A model generated the notes under the pieces. It made no database searches and was not told the DNA's origin. It saw nothing but the letters and a program-made list of their open reading frames with translations. Of a DNA stretch of 41,906 bases, positions 1 through 7,175 are shown in pieces; the first letter of the stretch is position 1, and each line of letters begins with the position of its first letter. Location of the stretch: contig BNVB01000016.1 of the NCBI GenBank assembly GCA_025997795.1, positions 1-41,906 of the forward strand, read 5' to 3'. The DNA is from Spirochaetia bacterium. Lineage in GTDB: Bacteria; Spirochaetota; Spirochaetia; Treponematales; Breznakiellaceae. Position numbers and translations under genes: made by a program.

Positions 1-58
1 GGGCATTATTGGCAACTTTATTTCTATTCCTTCCATAGCGAGGGAACTTTTTAAGTAA
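1..58 (+). CDS. 3' end of an unidentified gene (partial)
   Basis: A reading frame entering from the left edge ends with TAA at 56-58 and encodes the last 18 residues of a protein (ending ARELFK). Only 18 bases separate it from the ATG of the chemoreceptor gene. The stretch is too short to assign a family, and it could be chance. Confidence 0.3.
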   Translation, partial: GIIGNFISIPSIARELFK

Positions 59-76
59 TAATTTTGGGGTAGTGTT

Positions 77-2812
77 ATGCGGTACGAACTTGATACGTCT
101 TTTTTAACCGGCCTTGAAGCTGTTGACGGTCAGCATGGACAGCTTTTTGATGCCATCAACGGGCTTCTGGATGCGGTGGAACAGAACAAGGGAAGCGAGG
201 AACTTCAACGAAGCCTCGATTTTTTGGCCCAGTATACAATCAACCATTTTTTTGATGAAGAACAGCTGCTAAAAAAATACGGGTATTCCGATTTTTACCG
301 TCACCATCAATACCACGAAGCGTTTACCAAATCGGTGCGGGAATTTTCCGATCAATTTGCCGTCCAGGGAAGTTCCGGGGAACTTATTGCCGAGGTAGAG
401 AAAAAGATTGGCGCCTGGCTTACGGAACATATCAAAGGCCAGGATTTTCGCTGGGCCATGGAACTCAAGGGAAAGGCGCCGGAACTTTTTACCGGCAAAT
501 CCGGCAGTTTGGCCGAAGCAGTCGGTTCCGGCAGTCCGGAGCAACCGGCAGTTTCCGGTCCGGCAAAACGCAAAAAACGCCGTACCAGTATCCTTGCCAA
601 GATGGCCGGGCTTTCTTCCATACTCCTCGTAACGGCAATTCTTGTCATGGCCGGCCTGGGCATATACAACATGAGGGAACTTGCCTTTGAAACGGCGGTA
701 GCCATGACCGAAAACAAACTCCAGGGCGATCTGACAATTCTTATAAGACGGATGACAAACCGTTACGGTATACTGCGGCTGGAAGACGGAAAACTCTGCG
801 GGGCCGCCGGCGAAACCCTGGAAGGCAGTGACCAGCTGATAAACGAATTGGCCGGTGAATTGGGTATCATATCCAGCATTTTTGTACGGGACGGAGAAGG
901 ATTCCGCCGGCTGGCAACTACGGTAAAGGACGAAAACGGCAGCCTTGCGGTGGGAATCCCCATGCGGGAGGATAACCAGGCCCTTAAACCGCTTTTGGCC
1001 GGGGAAAGTTTTACCGGCGAAATACTGGCCCTGGGCCGTCCCTTTGTGGGGAACTTTGCGCCCATTTTTTCTGATGCGGATAAGACCAAAGATGTTATCG
1101 GCGCCTTTTATGTGGGAGTCGAAATGTCCGACGTTAATGCAATTATTAACCGGGGTTCGGGACGTTTTATGTTTAGCATAACGGCGGCGGCCCTGGGACT
1201 GCTCATTATTACCCTGATTTTTAACTTTACGCTTATCAAAATAATTTTGGTTAAACCGGTACGAAAAATTATCGCCGTTCTTAAACGGGTGGAAGAAGGC
1301 GATATTGCCCAGCAGATACGCCTTAGGCCGGGGGATGAAATTGGCGAGATGGCCGGTTACTTTGACCGGACCCTGGAAAGTTTAAAACGCCTGGTGATGA
1401 TTATCCAGAACGAAGCGGAAGCGGTAGACGACATAAGCGAAGATCTTTCTGCCAACATGACCCGCACTGCAGAGGCGATGAACGAAATAAATGCCGCCGT
1501 TCAGCATGTGCAGACCGAAGCCGCCGCCCAAAGCGATTCGGTTGCTGCCACCAACGCCGCCATGGAAAAAATTACCGAAAATATCACCGGGCTTAACAGC
1601 CAGATTGAAGAGCAGACTTCCAGCGTATCCCGGTCTTCTTCTGCCATTGAAGAAATGCTGGCAAACATCGATTCGGTAACCAGAATAAGCCGGATCAATT
1701 CAGAAAACGTAAGCCGCCTGGCGGATGCCTCCGGCATAGGCCGGAACGGGCTTAAGGCGGTGGCAGAGGATATAGCAGAAGTTGCCCGGGAATCCGAAGG
1801 GTTATTGGAAATTAACTCGGTTTTGCAGACCATTGCAAGCCAGACTAACCTGCTTTCCATGAATGCCGCCATTGAAGCCGCCCATGCGGGAGAAGCGGGC
1901 AAGGGTTTTGCCGTGGTAGCCGATGAAATCCGAAAGCTTGCGGAAAATTCCGGGGCCCAGTCCAAGACTATCAGCGCTGTATTAAAAAAGATACGGGATT
2001 CTATGGCCAAAATTACCGGCGCTACCGCGTCGGTACTGGACAAATTTGAAGTTATTGATACCGATGTAAAAACCGTATCAAACCAGGAAGAGCAGATACG
2101 AAACGCCATGGAAGAACAAAGTGCCGGGAGTAAACAAATCCTGGAAGCCATGGAAAAACTCAACGAAATAACAGGCCATGTCAAAAGCAGTTCCGAAGAA
2201 ATGCAGCAGGGCAGTAAAGAAATTATCAATGCGGGAAACAACTTAAAAACGGTAACCGCCGAAATTACCAGCGGTATGAACGAAATGGCCTACCGGGCAG
2301 GACAGGTAAACAGTTCTGTCCGTCATGTAAACAGTATAAGCCGGAAAAACAAAAGCAATATCGAAATACTCCGGGAAGCCATTTCCCATTTTGTTATCAC
2401 CGACAAACACTACCTGTGGGACGAATCCATGCTTACGGGAATACAAAAAGTCGACGAGCAGCACAAACAACTGGTAGACGCAGTTAATGGTTTTATTGAT
2501 GCCGTAGAACAGGGGACCGCCAAAGCAAAACTGCAAAAACTTATGGATTTTATAACCAGCTATACGGTTACCCATTTTGCGGATGAAGAAGAAATCCAGA
2601 AGTTGTGCGCTTACCCGGATTTTGAAAACCACCATATCCTGCACGAAAAATTCAAGGAAACTGCGGTAGAACTGGCGGGAGAGTTAAACAGCTTTGGTTC
2701 GAGCGAAGCCCTGGTTAAGGAAGTTAAACGGAAAATTGGGGATTGGCTGGTAACCCACATCAAAGGACAGGATTGCAAAATAGGGGAGCATATCCGGTCC
2801 CAGGAAAAGTAG
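77..2812 (+). CDS. Methyl-accepting chemotaxis protein with hemerythrin domains at both ends
   Basis: A 911-residue transmembrane chemoreceptor. Residues 1-130 form a bacteriohemerythrin domain with a full set of di-iron ligands: H20, H57, E61, H76, H80, H118 and D123. A basic linker, a membrane helix (about 173-195), a periplasmic Cache-like sensor, a second helix (about 367-390) and a HAMP domain follow. The cytoplasmic signalling domain carries the conserved hairpin tip around NAAIEAAHAGEAGKGFAVVA. Residues from about 775 to the end form a second hemerythrin domain, again with QH, THFADEE, HxxxH and HIKGQD ligand motifs. Hemerythrin domains on MCPs (DcrH type) bind O2, so an oxygen or redox taxis receptor is likely. 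A GGGGTAG stretch precedes the ATG at 77. Both sensor domains look intact, which is unusual. Confidence 0.93.
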   Translation: MRYELDTSFLTGLEAVDGQHGQLFDAINGLLDAVEQNKGSEELQRSLDFLAQYTINHFFDEEQLLKKYGYSDFYRHHQYHEAFTKSVREFSDQFAVQGSSGELIAEVEKKIGAWLTEHIKGQDFRWAMELKGKAPELFTGKSGSLAEAVGSGSPEQPAVSGPAKRKKRRTSILAKMAGLSSILLVTAILVMAGLGIYNMRELAFETAVAMTENKLQGDLTILIRRMTNRYGILRLEDGKLCGAAGETLEGSDQLINELAGELGIISSIFVRDGEGFRRLATTVKDENGSLAVGIPMREDNQALKPLLAGESFTGEILALGRPFVGNFAPIFSDADKTKDVIGAFYVGVEMSDVNAIINRGSGRFMFSITAAALGLLIITLIFNFTLIKIILVKPVRKIIAVLKRVEEGDIAQQIRLRPGDEIGEMAGYFDRTLESLKRLVMIIQNEAEAVDDISEDLSANMTRTAEAMNEINAAVQHVQTEAAAQSDSVAATNAAMEKITENITGLNSQIEEQTSSVSRSSSAIEEMLANIDSVTRISRINSENVSRLADASGIGRNGLKAVAEDIAEVARESEGLLEINSVLQTIASQTNLLSMNAAIEAAHAGEAGKGFAVVADEIRKLAENSGAQSKTISAVLKKIRDSMAKITGATASVLDKFEVIDTDVKTVSNQEEQIRNAMEEQSAGSKQILEAMEKLNEITGHVKSSSEEMQQGSKEIINAGNNLKTVTAEITSGMNEMAYRAGQVNSSVRHVNSISRKNKSNIEILREAISHFVITDKHYLWDESMLTGIQKVDEQHKQLVDAVNGFIDAVEQGTAKAKLQKLMDFITSYTVTHFADEEEIQKLCAYPDFENHHILHEKFKETAVELAGELNSFGSSEALVKEVKRKIGDWLVTHIKGQDCKIGEHIRSQEK

Positions 2813-2831
2813 TTACCAGCCCTGGAAGTTA

Positions 2832-3434
2832 CTAGACACTTAACGAAGCGGCATTATCGCCGGATGTAAAGGTCATTTTTTTGATGTTGAGTGTGTCTTT
2901 TAAAAGAGAATAGAACACTTCAAGCAGGTTCTCACAGGTTGCAACCTTCTTTACCACCACAAGGCGGCATTTTGGATAGGCCTTTGCAAGATCCGTATCA
3001 AAATCGACACCGACACTCGTGTTAAAGGGGGAGCCGTCTTTGATTCCCTGCACTTCATATACCTTAAGCAGCTCGGGAAGAATAGGATCTTCTTTTTGCA
3101 AAATAATCGCATGGTCAAAATTGACCAGGTATTCCCAGGCATGATTTTTGACGCTGTTGCAGGCAACAACAAAACCATTTGAGCTGTTTACTTCACCTTC
3201 CACTTCAATGGTTAAGGTGCCGGTATGACCATGAAGATACTGTGCTTCTCCAATATAACCCAGGAAGCGGTGAGCATATTGGATGTTGAGTTTTGTAACA
3301 GAGTTCAGCAGTCTTTTTTCCCCGCCCGTTTTTTCTTTGAACTTAGACCCCTGAACATGGCATACAGGACAGCTGGCCGGAGCGCTTTCGCCTTCATGAA
3401 TGTACCCGCATTTTGTGCAAACCCATTTTTTCAT
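2832..3434 (-). CDS. Rubredoxin-like domain fused to a 6-pyruvoyl-tetrahydropterin synthase (QueD-family) domain
   Basis: A 200-residue protein. Residues 1-35 form a rubredoxin-like zinc or iron knuckle (C6, C9, C22, C25; WVCTKCGYIHEGE is like the rubrerythrin tail). Residues 45-200 are a PTPS/6-carboxy-tetrahydropterin synthase domain with zinc ligands H55, H68 and H70 (LHGH), the FDH motif at D107-H108, and an ATCENL motif near 166-170. In QueD a catalytic cysteine lies four residues before the HGH; here that place is A64, with E63 beside it. The C-terminal pterin-binding Glu is also not evident. The standard QueD reaction is therefore uncertain; a PTPS paralogue is possible. Start ATG at 3434 follows AGGGAGA. 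A Fur-like box lies about 26 bp upstream. Confidence 0.82.
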   Translation of the reverse strand: MKKWVCTKCGYIHEGESAPASCPVCHVQGSKFKEKTGGEKRLLNSVTKLNIQYAHRFLGYIGEAQYLHGHTGTLTIEVEGEVNSSNGFVVACNSVKNHAWEYLVNFDHAIILQKEDPILPELLKVYEVQGIKDGSPFNTSVGVDFDTDLAKAYPKCRLVVVKKVATCENLLEVFYSLLKDTLNIKKMTFTSGDNAASLSV

Positions 3435-3459
3435 TGTACTAATCTCCCTTCGTTAAATT

Positions 3460-3488
3460 ATAATAATAATGATAATCATTATTATTAT
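3460..3488. promoter_or_regulatory. Fur-family operator (Fur box)
   Basis: The 19 bases at 3465-3483 match the classic Fur box (GATAATGATAATCATTATC) at 17 of 19 positions. They sit inside a 29-bp inverted repeat centred on 3474 that is perfect apart from the unpaired central base. The box is about 26 bp before the start codon of the leftward rubredoxin-PTPS gene, where it would cover that gene's promoter. Iron (Fur) or peroxide (PerR) control is inferred; the regulator itself is not in the window. Confidence 0.75.
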
Positions 3489-3617
3489 TAGTTTGGGCTG
3501 TTTATGCTAGGTTGTCAACGATTTTATTGATTTTTTGTGAAAAATAGGGAAAATAAGGCGCTGCCAGCCCTTTTTTAAGATATTTTGAAGATACTTGACA
3601 CTAGCAATGATTATGTA

Positions 3618-3646
3618 TTGACAAAATATCGATTCTCTGGTAGAAT
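3618..3646 (+). promoter_or_regulatory. Sigma-70 promoter for the DUF1566 lipoprotein gene
   Basis: TTGACA at 3618-3623 and TAGAAT at 3641-3646 are separated by 17 bp. A transcript from about 3653 would have a leader of roughly 300 bases before the ATG at 3962. Apart from a 7-bp tandem repeat I recognise nothing in that leader, and no known riboswitch consensus. Confidence 0.6.
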
Positions 3647-3676
3647 GTACTTATGTTTCAGATAAAAGCAAACATA

Positions 3677-3704
3677 CGGCTCACGGCTCACGGCTCACGG
3701 CTTA
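3677..3704 (+). repeat. Four tandem copies of a 7-bp unit
   Basis: CGGCTCA occurs three times in a row at 3677-3697, followed by CGGCTTA at 3698-3704. It lies in the otherwise gene-free stretch 3489-3961, inside the predicted leader of the next gene. It may be a slippage-prone variable tract. Confidence 0.8.
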
Positions 3705-3961
3705 TATTATACAGATAAATCTCAAAAAAATCTACTAAACAGAACTACTAAACACCCATTTTTTACGCAATTTTCCTCATTTTTTGGTTTAGGCAAAACT
3801 AGCCTAATCAGGGAGAAAAATAACCATTTCAAGCAAGCAGTAAAAAAATCATGCCCAAAGAACCGGTTGGCTCTCGGTTTATTCCATAAGCACAGAAACA
3901 AGCGCTTGAACTCGTTTCCGTAAGGAATAGAGATACAAACAAAACAGAGGAGAAGAAGGCT

Positions 3962-4573
3962 ATGAAAAAGACACAGAGACTATTTGGTATTGCCGTTTTA
4001 TTGACAGCGGCGATGTTCACCCTGACAGGCTGTGGCAATCCCAGTTCGTGGGTTGCAGAATATGCCATCGGCGACACCGGCCCCGGCGGCGGGATAATTT
4101 TCTATGTAAGTGAAGCGGGCTTCGGCCCCGGTAACGCGTGGCATTACCTTGAAGCGGCCCCGGCGGATATAAATCCAACCAAGGCATGGGCTTCCTCGAT
4201 AAATATTCCTCCTACTGAAGGTGGTTCTGGTAATTGGCTCAGCATACCCAACACGCAAACCGGCATAGGGTCAGGTTATGGCAATACCGCCGCGATAAAG
4301 GTACTGGACGCAAACGCACCTGCGGCACAGGCCTGTGATGCATACAGTAACAAAGGTATTAGCGACTGGTTCCTTCCCAGTATAGATGAACTCGTTTTGA
4401 TGTATACCAATCTGAAAACGAAAGGACTTGGAAATTTTCAGGACGATTGGTACTGGTCCTCGTCGCAGGAAGCTGCTGATAGCGCGTGGGGTCAGAGATT
4501 CCTTGCCGGCTACAAGAGCCACACTGGCATCAAGTTTAATACGCATTATGTTCGTGCCGCCCGGGGTTTTTAA
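3962..4573 (+). CDS. DUF1566-type (Lcl C-terminal-like) lipoprotein
   Basis: A 203-residue probable lipoprotein. The N-terminus is a lysine-rich signal followed by a hydrophobic stretch and a lipobox LTGC, with the modified cysteine at about residue 24. The body has the marks of the DUF1566/Lcl fold: GPGGGIIFYV, WHYLEAAP, a LPSIDEL segment, and YWSSSQE before the C-terminal strand RAARGF. In spirochaetes such proteins are usually surface or periplasmic and occur in several copies; their role is not known. AGGAGAAGAA precedes the ATG. The following 180 bases hold no gene I can support. Confidence 0.8.
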   Translation: MKKTQRLFGIAVLLTAAMFTLTGCGNPSSWVAEYAIGDTGPGGGIIFYVSEAGFGPGNAWHYLEAAPADINPTKAWASSINIPPTEGGSGNWLSIPNTQTGIGSGYGNTAAIKVLDANAPAAQACDAYSNKGISDWFLPSIDELVLMYTNLKTKGLGNFQDDWYWSSSQEAADSAWGQRFLAGYKSHTGIKFNTHYVRAARGF

Positions 4574-4582
4574 CACTTTAAT

Positions 4583-4601
4583 AGGGGCAAAATAAGCCCC
4601 T
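4583..4601 (+). terminator. Short GC hairpin after the lipoprotein gene
   Basis: AGGGGC (4583-4588) can pair with GCCCCT (4596-4601) across a 7-base loop, 10 bases after the stop codon. No run of T follows, so it is a weak terminator candidate at best. Confidence 0.35.
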
Positions 4602-4758
4602 TGACTATACCGGTAATTAGCAGCAGTATTAAAATATCCCTGAAAGGGGATAGCCACATGAGGCGGCGACGTTGCTCTCCTCTGCCACCCGGTTTCGCTT
4701 AGACGGGGCCGAGCATTTTTTGTGCTTATTATGGCCTTACATTCTTCAATAGCTCCAT

Positions 4759-4832
4759 TTAAGGAGGTAAAATTGAAAATCGCTATTGTTATGTTATTTT
4801 GTATTATTGGTATAAATACAGCATGGGCAGAA
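4759..4832 (+). repeat. Orphan 74-bp copy of a ribosome binding site plus signal-peptide start
   Basis: These 74 bases match 8521-8594 with a single difference. They contain AAGGAGGT, a TTG start at 4773, and 20 codons giving a complete signal peptide (ending NTAWAE), then an immediate TAA at 4833-4835. At 8535 the same sequence opens a full gene. Similarity stops sharply at 4832, exactly where a broken HsdR-like fragment begins on the other strand. This is therefore a duplicated or recombined gene start with no body. Confidence 0.85.
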
Positions 4833-4952
4833 TAAATCCGTAGGACATCGGCTCTGTCGCAGTGGAGGTCTTCGCCTGACACATGGGGTATAGCCTTCAT
4901 CTTCAAACAATTCCATGATGGCTGTTTCCAAAGAGTGTTCATTGAAACGCAT
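4833..4952 (-). pseudogene. Truncated N-terminus of an HsdR-like (type I restriction) gene
   Basis: Reading leftwards from ATG at 4952 gives MRFNEHSLETAIMELFEDEG, which resembles the start of type I restriction HsdR proteins. After about 22 codons the similarity continues in another frame (HVSGEDLHCDRADVLR), so there is a one-base frameshift. The frame is cut off at 4833 by the duplicated signal-peptide fragment. An AAGGTGG ribosome site precedes it, and the ATG lies 2 bases past the stop of the ATPase gene, so the two were probably an operon. The family call rests on memory of the motif. Confidence 0.55.
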
Positions 4953-4954
4953 AA

Positions 4955-6045
4955 TTACCACCTTGATTTTTCATTGTTTAAGAGCCAATCGGCAACATTA
5001 AGTTTACGGATACCATCGTAAACCGGATTGATGTCGATGTCGGTTGTCAAAAGAAATTTAGGATTGGAATCGCGGATAGCCCTGAGCGGCGCAAGCTCCC
5101 GTTCCAGGGTTGACCTCTCCATTGATGTGTAGGCTACTTGATAGTAAGCGCTGTATCCTTTATAGTCCATCACCACAAAATCTACCTCGCCGTTACGCAG
5201 TTTTCCAATAAAAACTTTGGGAAAGCGGCGCCTTAATTCCAAATAAACTATATTTTCCAGTATATGACCAACATCAGCATCCGGTCTCTGCGGCAAACGT
5301 ATTCTGCGAAAGCCGGTGTCCACCATATAATATTTGTCCAGAGAACGAAGCAAATTCTTGCCCTTAATATCATAACGGGGAACCTTGTAAATCAAAAAAG
5401 CAGAGACAAGGTAATCCAGATATTGGGCGATAGTCTTATGGTCAATAATGATCCCTTCATTTTTTAGCGTACCGGATATAGATGCAGGAGAAACAAATGA
5501 ACCGGCTGAATCAAAGACAAAATCAACAATCTTTTGGAATGTGGGCTTATTATACACTTCACGTTGTGTAAACACATCCTTTTCTATAATTGTATTCAAC
5601 ACGCCTGACAAAAAAGGCACCGACTGATCCGGGGTAGAATAGTCTAAACCTGCAGTTTGCGGCAACCCGCCGCTCTGTGAAAAATTCGCCAAAAGTTCAA
5701 TTTTTGACAGGTTTTGGGAATTTTCCGGCCTAGTTCCTGAATTTCCCAAAACTTGTAAATTTTGCAAATTTTGGGAAATTTGCGGCAAATTCGCCAAAAG
5801 TTCAGTTTTTAAGAAGTTTGGGGAATTTAGGTAAAATTCGCAGTATTCTGCAAACGAAAATGGCAGGATGCTTATTTCGATGTAACGGCCGGTAAGCAGC
5901 GTCGCCAATTCACCGGAAAGGAGGTAGGCGTTAGAACCGGTAACATACAGGTCAACATTTTTTTTGATATAGAGGCTATCCACAAGGCGTTCGAAAGTTT
6001 TGATATTCTGCACTTCGTCAAGGAAGATATAATTATAAAAAGTAA
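4955..6045 (-). pseudogene. C-terminal part of an AAA_14/DUF4143 ATPase, split by an insertion sequence
   Basis: This segment begins just after the insertion with a Walker B-like strand (YIFLDEVQNI), then VTGSNAYLLS (sensor 1), TLLTGRYIEI and PFSFAEY. The DUF4143 C-terminal domain follows (VFTQREV, a winged-helix-like region, KYYMVDTGFR, ENIVYLELRRR, the nuclease-like GEVDFVV, and ADWLL near the end). The Walker A part of the same protein lies at 6653-6969, beyond the IS element, so the gene is broken. The family is common in bacteria and often of unknown role. An unusual repetitive insert of about 45 residues lies between PFSFAEY and the C-terminal domain. Confidence 0.85.
5682..5810. repeat. 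Repeat-rich in-frame insert within the DUF4143 ATPase gene
   Basis: A 24-base sequence (AAATTCGCCAAAAGTTC and following) occurs at 5682-5705 and again at 5787-5810 with one mismatch. Between the copies, 5708-5720 and 5743-5755 form a near-perfect inverted repeat. On the protein level it gives two ELLAN segments and runs of QNLQ and NSQNLS. The insert keeps the frame open, much like palindromic elements that insert into coding regions elsewhere. Confidence 0.65.
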
Positions 6046-6108
6046 ACCCCCGGCTTTGCCGGGGTGACTGAAAAAGGCTATGCCGTGTCCGTCGTAATTT
6101 ATATAAAA

Positions 6109-6150
6109 TACTCCTGAGGAAGCCCCCGCAAAAAGGCAACTACAGGAGTA
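6109..6150 (+). promoter_or_regulatory. Hairpin that would hide the tnpA ribosome binding site
   Basis: TACTCCTG at 6109-6116 is a perfect complement of CAGGAGTA at 6143-6150, which contains the tnpA Shine-Dalgarno sequence directly before the ATG at 6154. Sequestration of the ribosome site by an upstream stem is an established way in which IS200 keeps transposase low. In addition 6116-6127 is a perfect 12-base complement of 6615-6626 near the other end of the element. Confidence 0.7.
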
Positions 6151-6153
6151 AAA

Positions 6154-6600
6154 ATGAAAGATTGGCAAAGTATAGCACACACAAAATGGGAATGTAAGTA
6201 CCATGTGGTGATCGTCCCAAAATACCGACACAAGGTATTGTATGGGAAAGTCAAAAAGAAGGTTGGAGAAATATTGAGGGAACTATGTCGATACAAAGGC
6301 ATAGAACTGCTGGAAGGTCATGCGATGCCGGATCATATCCATATGTGTATATCGGTTCCACCGAAGTACAGCATAGCAATGACAATCGGGTATCTGAAAG
6401 GGAAAAGCGCAATACGGATACACAGAGAAATCCTTGGGGTGAAGCGAGGATTTACAAACAAGAATTTTTGGACAAGAGGGTATTGTGTGAGTACCGTAGG
6501 CTTGAATGAGCAGCAGATACGGAAATACATACAGAATCAGGAAAAACTTGATTCTGGCGAAGAAGGTCAACTCTACTTAGAAGGGGTTGAAATCAAATAA
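6154..6600 (+). CDS. tnpA: IS200/IS605 transposase TnpA (Y1 HUH nuclease)
   Basis: A 148-residue protein, the usual length for IS200 TnpA. It shows the HUH metal-binding motif H61-I-H63 within DHIHMCIS and the catalytic tyrosine Y125 in KYIQNQE, plus the typical N-terminal KYHVVIVPKYR. TnpA cuts and rejoins single-stranded DNA at the hairpin ends, moving by a peel-and-paste mechanism. The gene is intact. Its ribosome site (AGGAG) is predicted to be trapped in a hairpin. Confidence 0.95.
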   Translation: MKDWQSIAHTKWECKYHVVIVPKYRHKVLYGKVKKKVGEILRELCRYKGIELLEGHAMPDHIHMCISVPPKYSIAMTIGYLKGKSAIRIHREILGVKRGFTNKNFWTRGYCVSTVGLNEQQIRKYIQNQEKLDSGEEGQLYLEGVEIK

Positions 6601-6603
6601 ATT

Positions 6604-6620
6604 GCCCCCTTTAAGGGGGC
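6604..6620 (+). terminator. Hairpin after tnpA
   Basis: GCCCCC (6604-6609) pairs with GGGGGC (6615-6620) immediately after the tnpA stop, followed by TTCCTC. It is a likely weak terminator. The right arm plus the next bases are also complementary to the tnpA 5' leader (6116-6127). Confidence 0.5.
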
Positions 6621-6652
6621 TTCCTCAAGCCACCGGCTATGCCGGTGGTCTA

Positions 6653-6969
6653 TGACTCATTTTTCCGGGAATAATTTTTACCTTAATGTGGTCGTAAAGC
6701 TGTTTGTAATCGCCGATGGACAATACGTCCAAATCCTCAAAATTGTAAAACTGAATCTGCCCTTCGGAAACGGTTTGCTGCAACTCGTCCGCAAACATTT
6801 CAAGCAGGGTAGATTTACCGCAACGGCGCACACCGGAGATGACTTTGATGATATGCTCGTCCTTGAAATCGCGCAGGGTCTGCATATACGGTTTGCGTTC
6901 AATTAGCATGGGTATATCAGCACCGAGGAATACATTTCCGAAGTCGGGTTGCGGAATAGCTCTACTCAT
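6653..6969 (-). pseudogene. N-terminal part of the IS-split AAA_14/DUF4143 ATPase
   Basis: Reading leftwards from ATG at 6969 (ribosome site AGGTGG six bases before), this piece contains MLIERKPYM, the start typical for the family, then the Walker A motif GVRRCGKSTLLEMF and a YNFEDLD segment. It runs to IIPGKM, where the IS element begins; the last few codons (HRPPA) come from the IS end. The native protein would continue directly into the Walker B segment at 6040 and below. A 20-residue extension before MLIERK is unusual; a start at 6909 is also possible. Confidence 0.85.
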
Positions 6970-7040
6970 TTATTGCCACCTGACACGGTTTTGATGGCGA
7001 TGTACTCTATAACCAGCGTGTGGGGTTTGTTCTGTTCCAT
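6966..7040 (-). CDS. Possible 24-residue small ORF overlapping the ATPase start
   Basis: ATG at 7040 opens a 24-codon frame (starting MEQNKPHTLVIEY) whose TGA overlaps the ATPase ATG by four bases (ATGA). The end of this frame provides the AGGTGG ribosome site of the ATPase gene. It could be a leader peptide for translational coupling or the remnant of a longer gene. I see no family and no strong ribosome site of its own. Confidence 0.25.
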   Translation of the reverse strand: MEQNKPHTLVIEYIAIKTVSGGNK

Positions 7041-7126
7041 ACTATATAAAATAATATACGATTATTTGGACAGTGTCACGTACTTTCCCTTAGATTTTAT
7101 TTGGAGACATTACGGGGGATAAGTTC

Positions 7127-7153
7127 TTGACAAAAGCGGCCTATGGGTACAAT
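7127..7153 (+). promoter_or_regulatory. Candidate promoter for the TPR lipoprotein gene
   Basis: TTGACA at 7127-7132 and TACAAT at 7148-7153, with a short 15-bp spacer, lie 22 bp before the ATG at 7176. Both hexamers are good but the spacing is suboptimal. Confidence 0.45.
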
Positions 7154-7175
7154 GTTATAGAAAGAGGATTAGACA

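Larger units (their letters stand above)
6046..6652 (+). mobile_element. IS200/IS605-family insertion sequence carrying only tnpA
   Basis: The element has a single Y1 transposase gene and a hairpin near each end: CCCCGGC-TTT-GCCGGGG at 6048-6064 and CCACCGGC-TAT-GCCGGTGG at 6630-6648. No target duplication is seen, as expected for the family. It interrupts a DUF4143 ATPase gene between its Walker A and Walker B halves. The exact cleavage points cannot be fixed from one copy; the left end lies within a few bases of 6041-6047 and the right end of 6649-6655. Total length is about 610 bp. No tnpB is present. Confidence 0.88.

Noticed and set aside
1501..2241. 246-codon open frame on the minus strand inside the chemoreceptor gene
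   Set aside because: It is antisense to the conserved MCP signalling domain and its translation is Ser/Ile/Leu-rich with no family likeness.
3677..3704. Short regular repeats that might suggest CRISPR
   Set aside because: Units are 7 bp with no spacers and there are no cas genes in the window.
4574..4757. Possible integron attC site after the DUF1566 gene
   Set aside because: I looked for paired RYYYAAC and GTTRRRY core sites and could not find a matching pair.
4271..4942. 223-codon minus-strand frame
   Set aside because: It covers the antisense of the DUF1566 gene and the orphan repeat; only about the first 35 codons (HsdR-like, after the frameshift) make sense.
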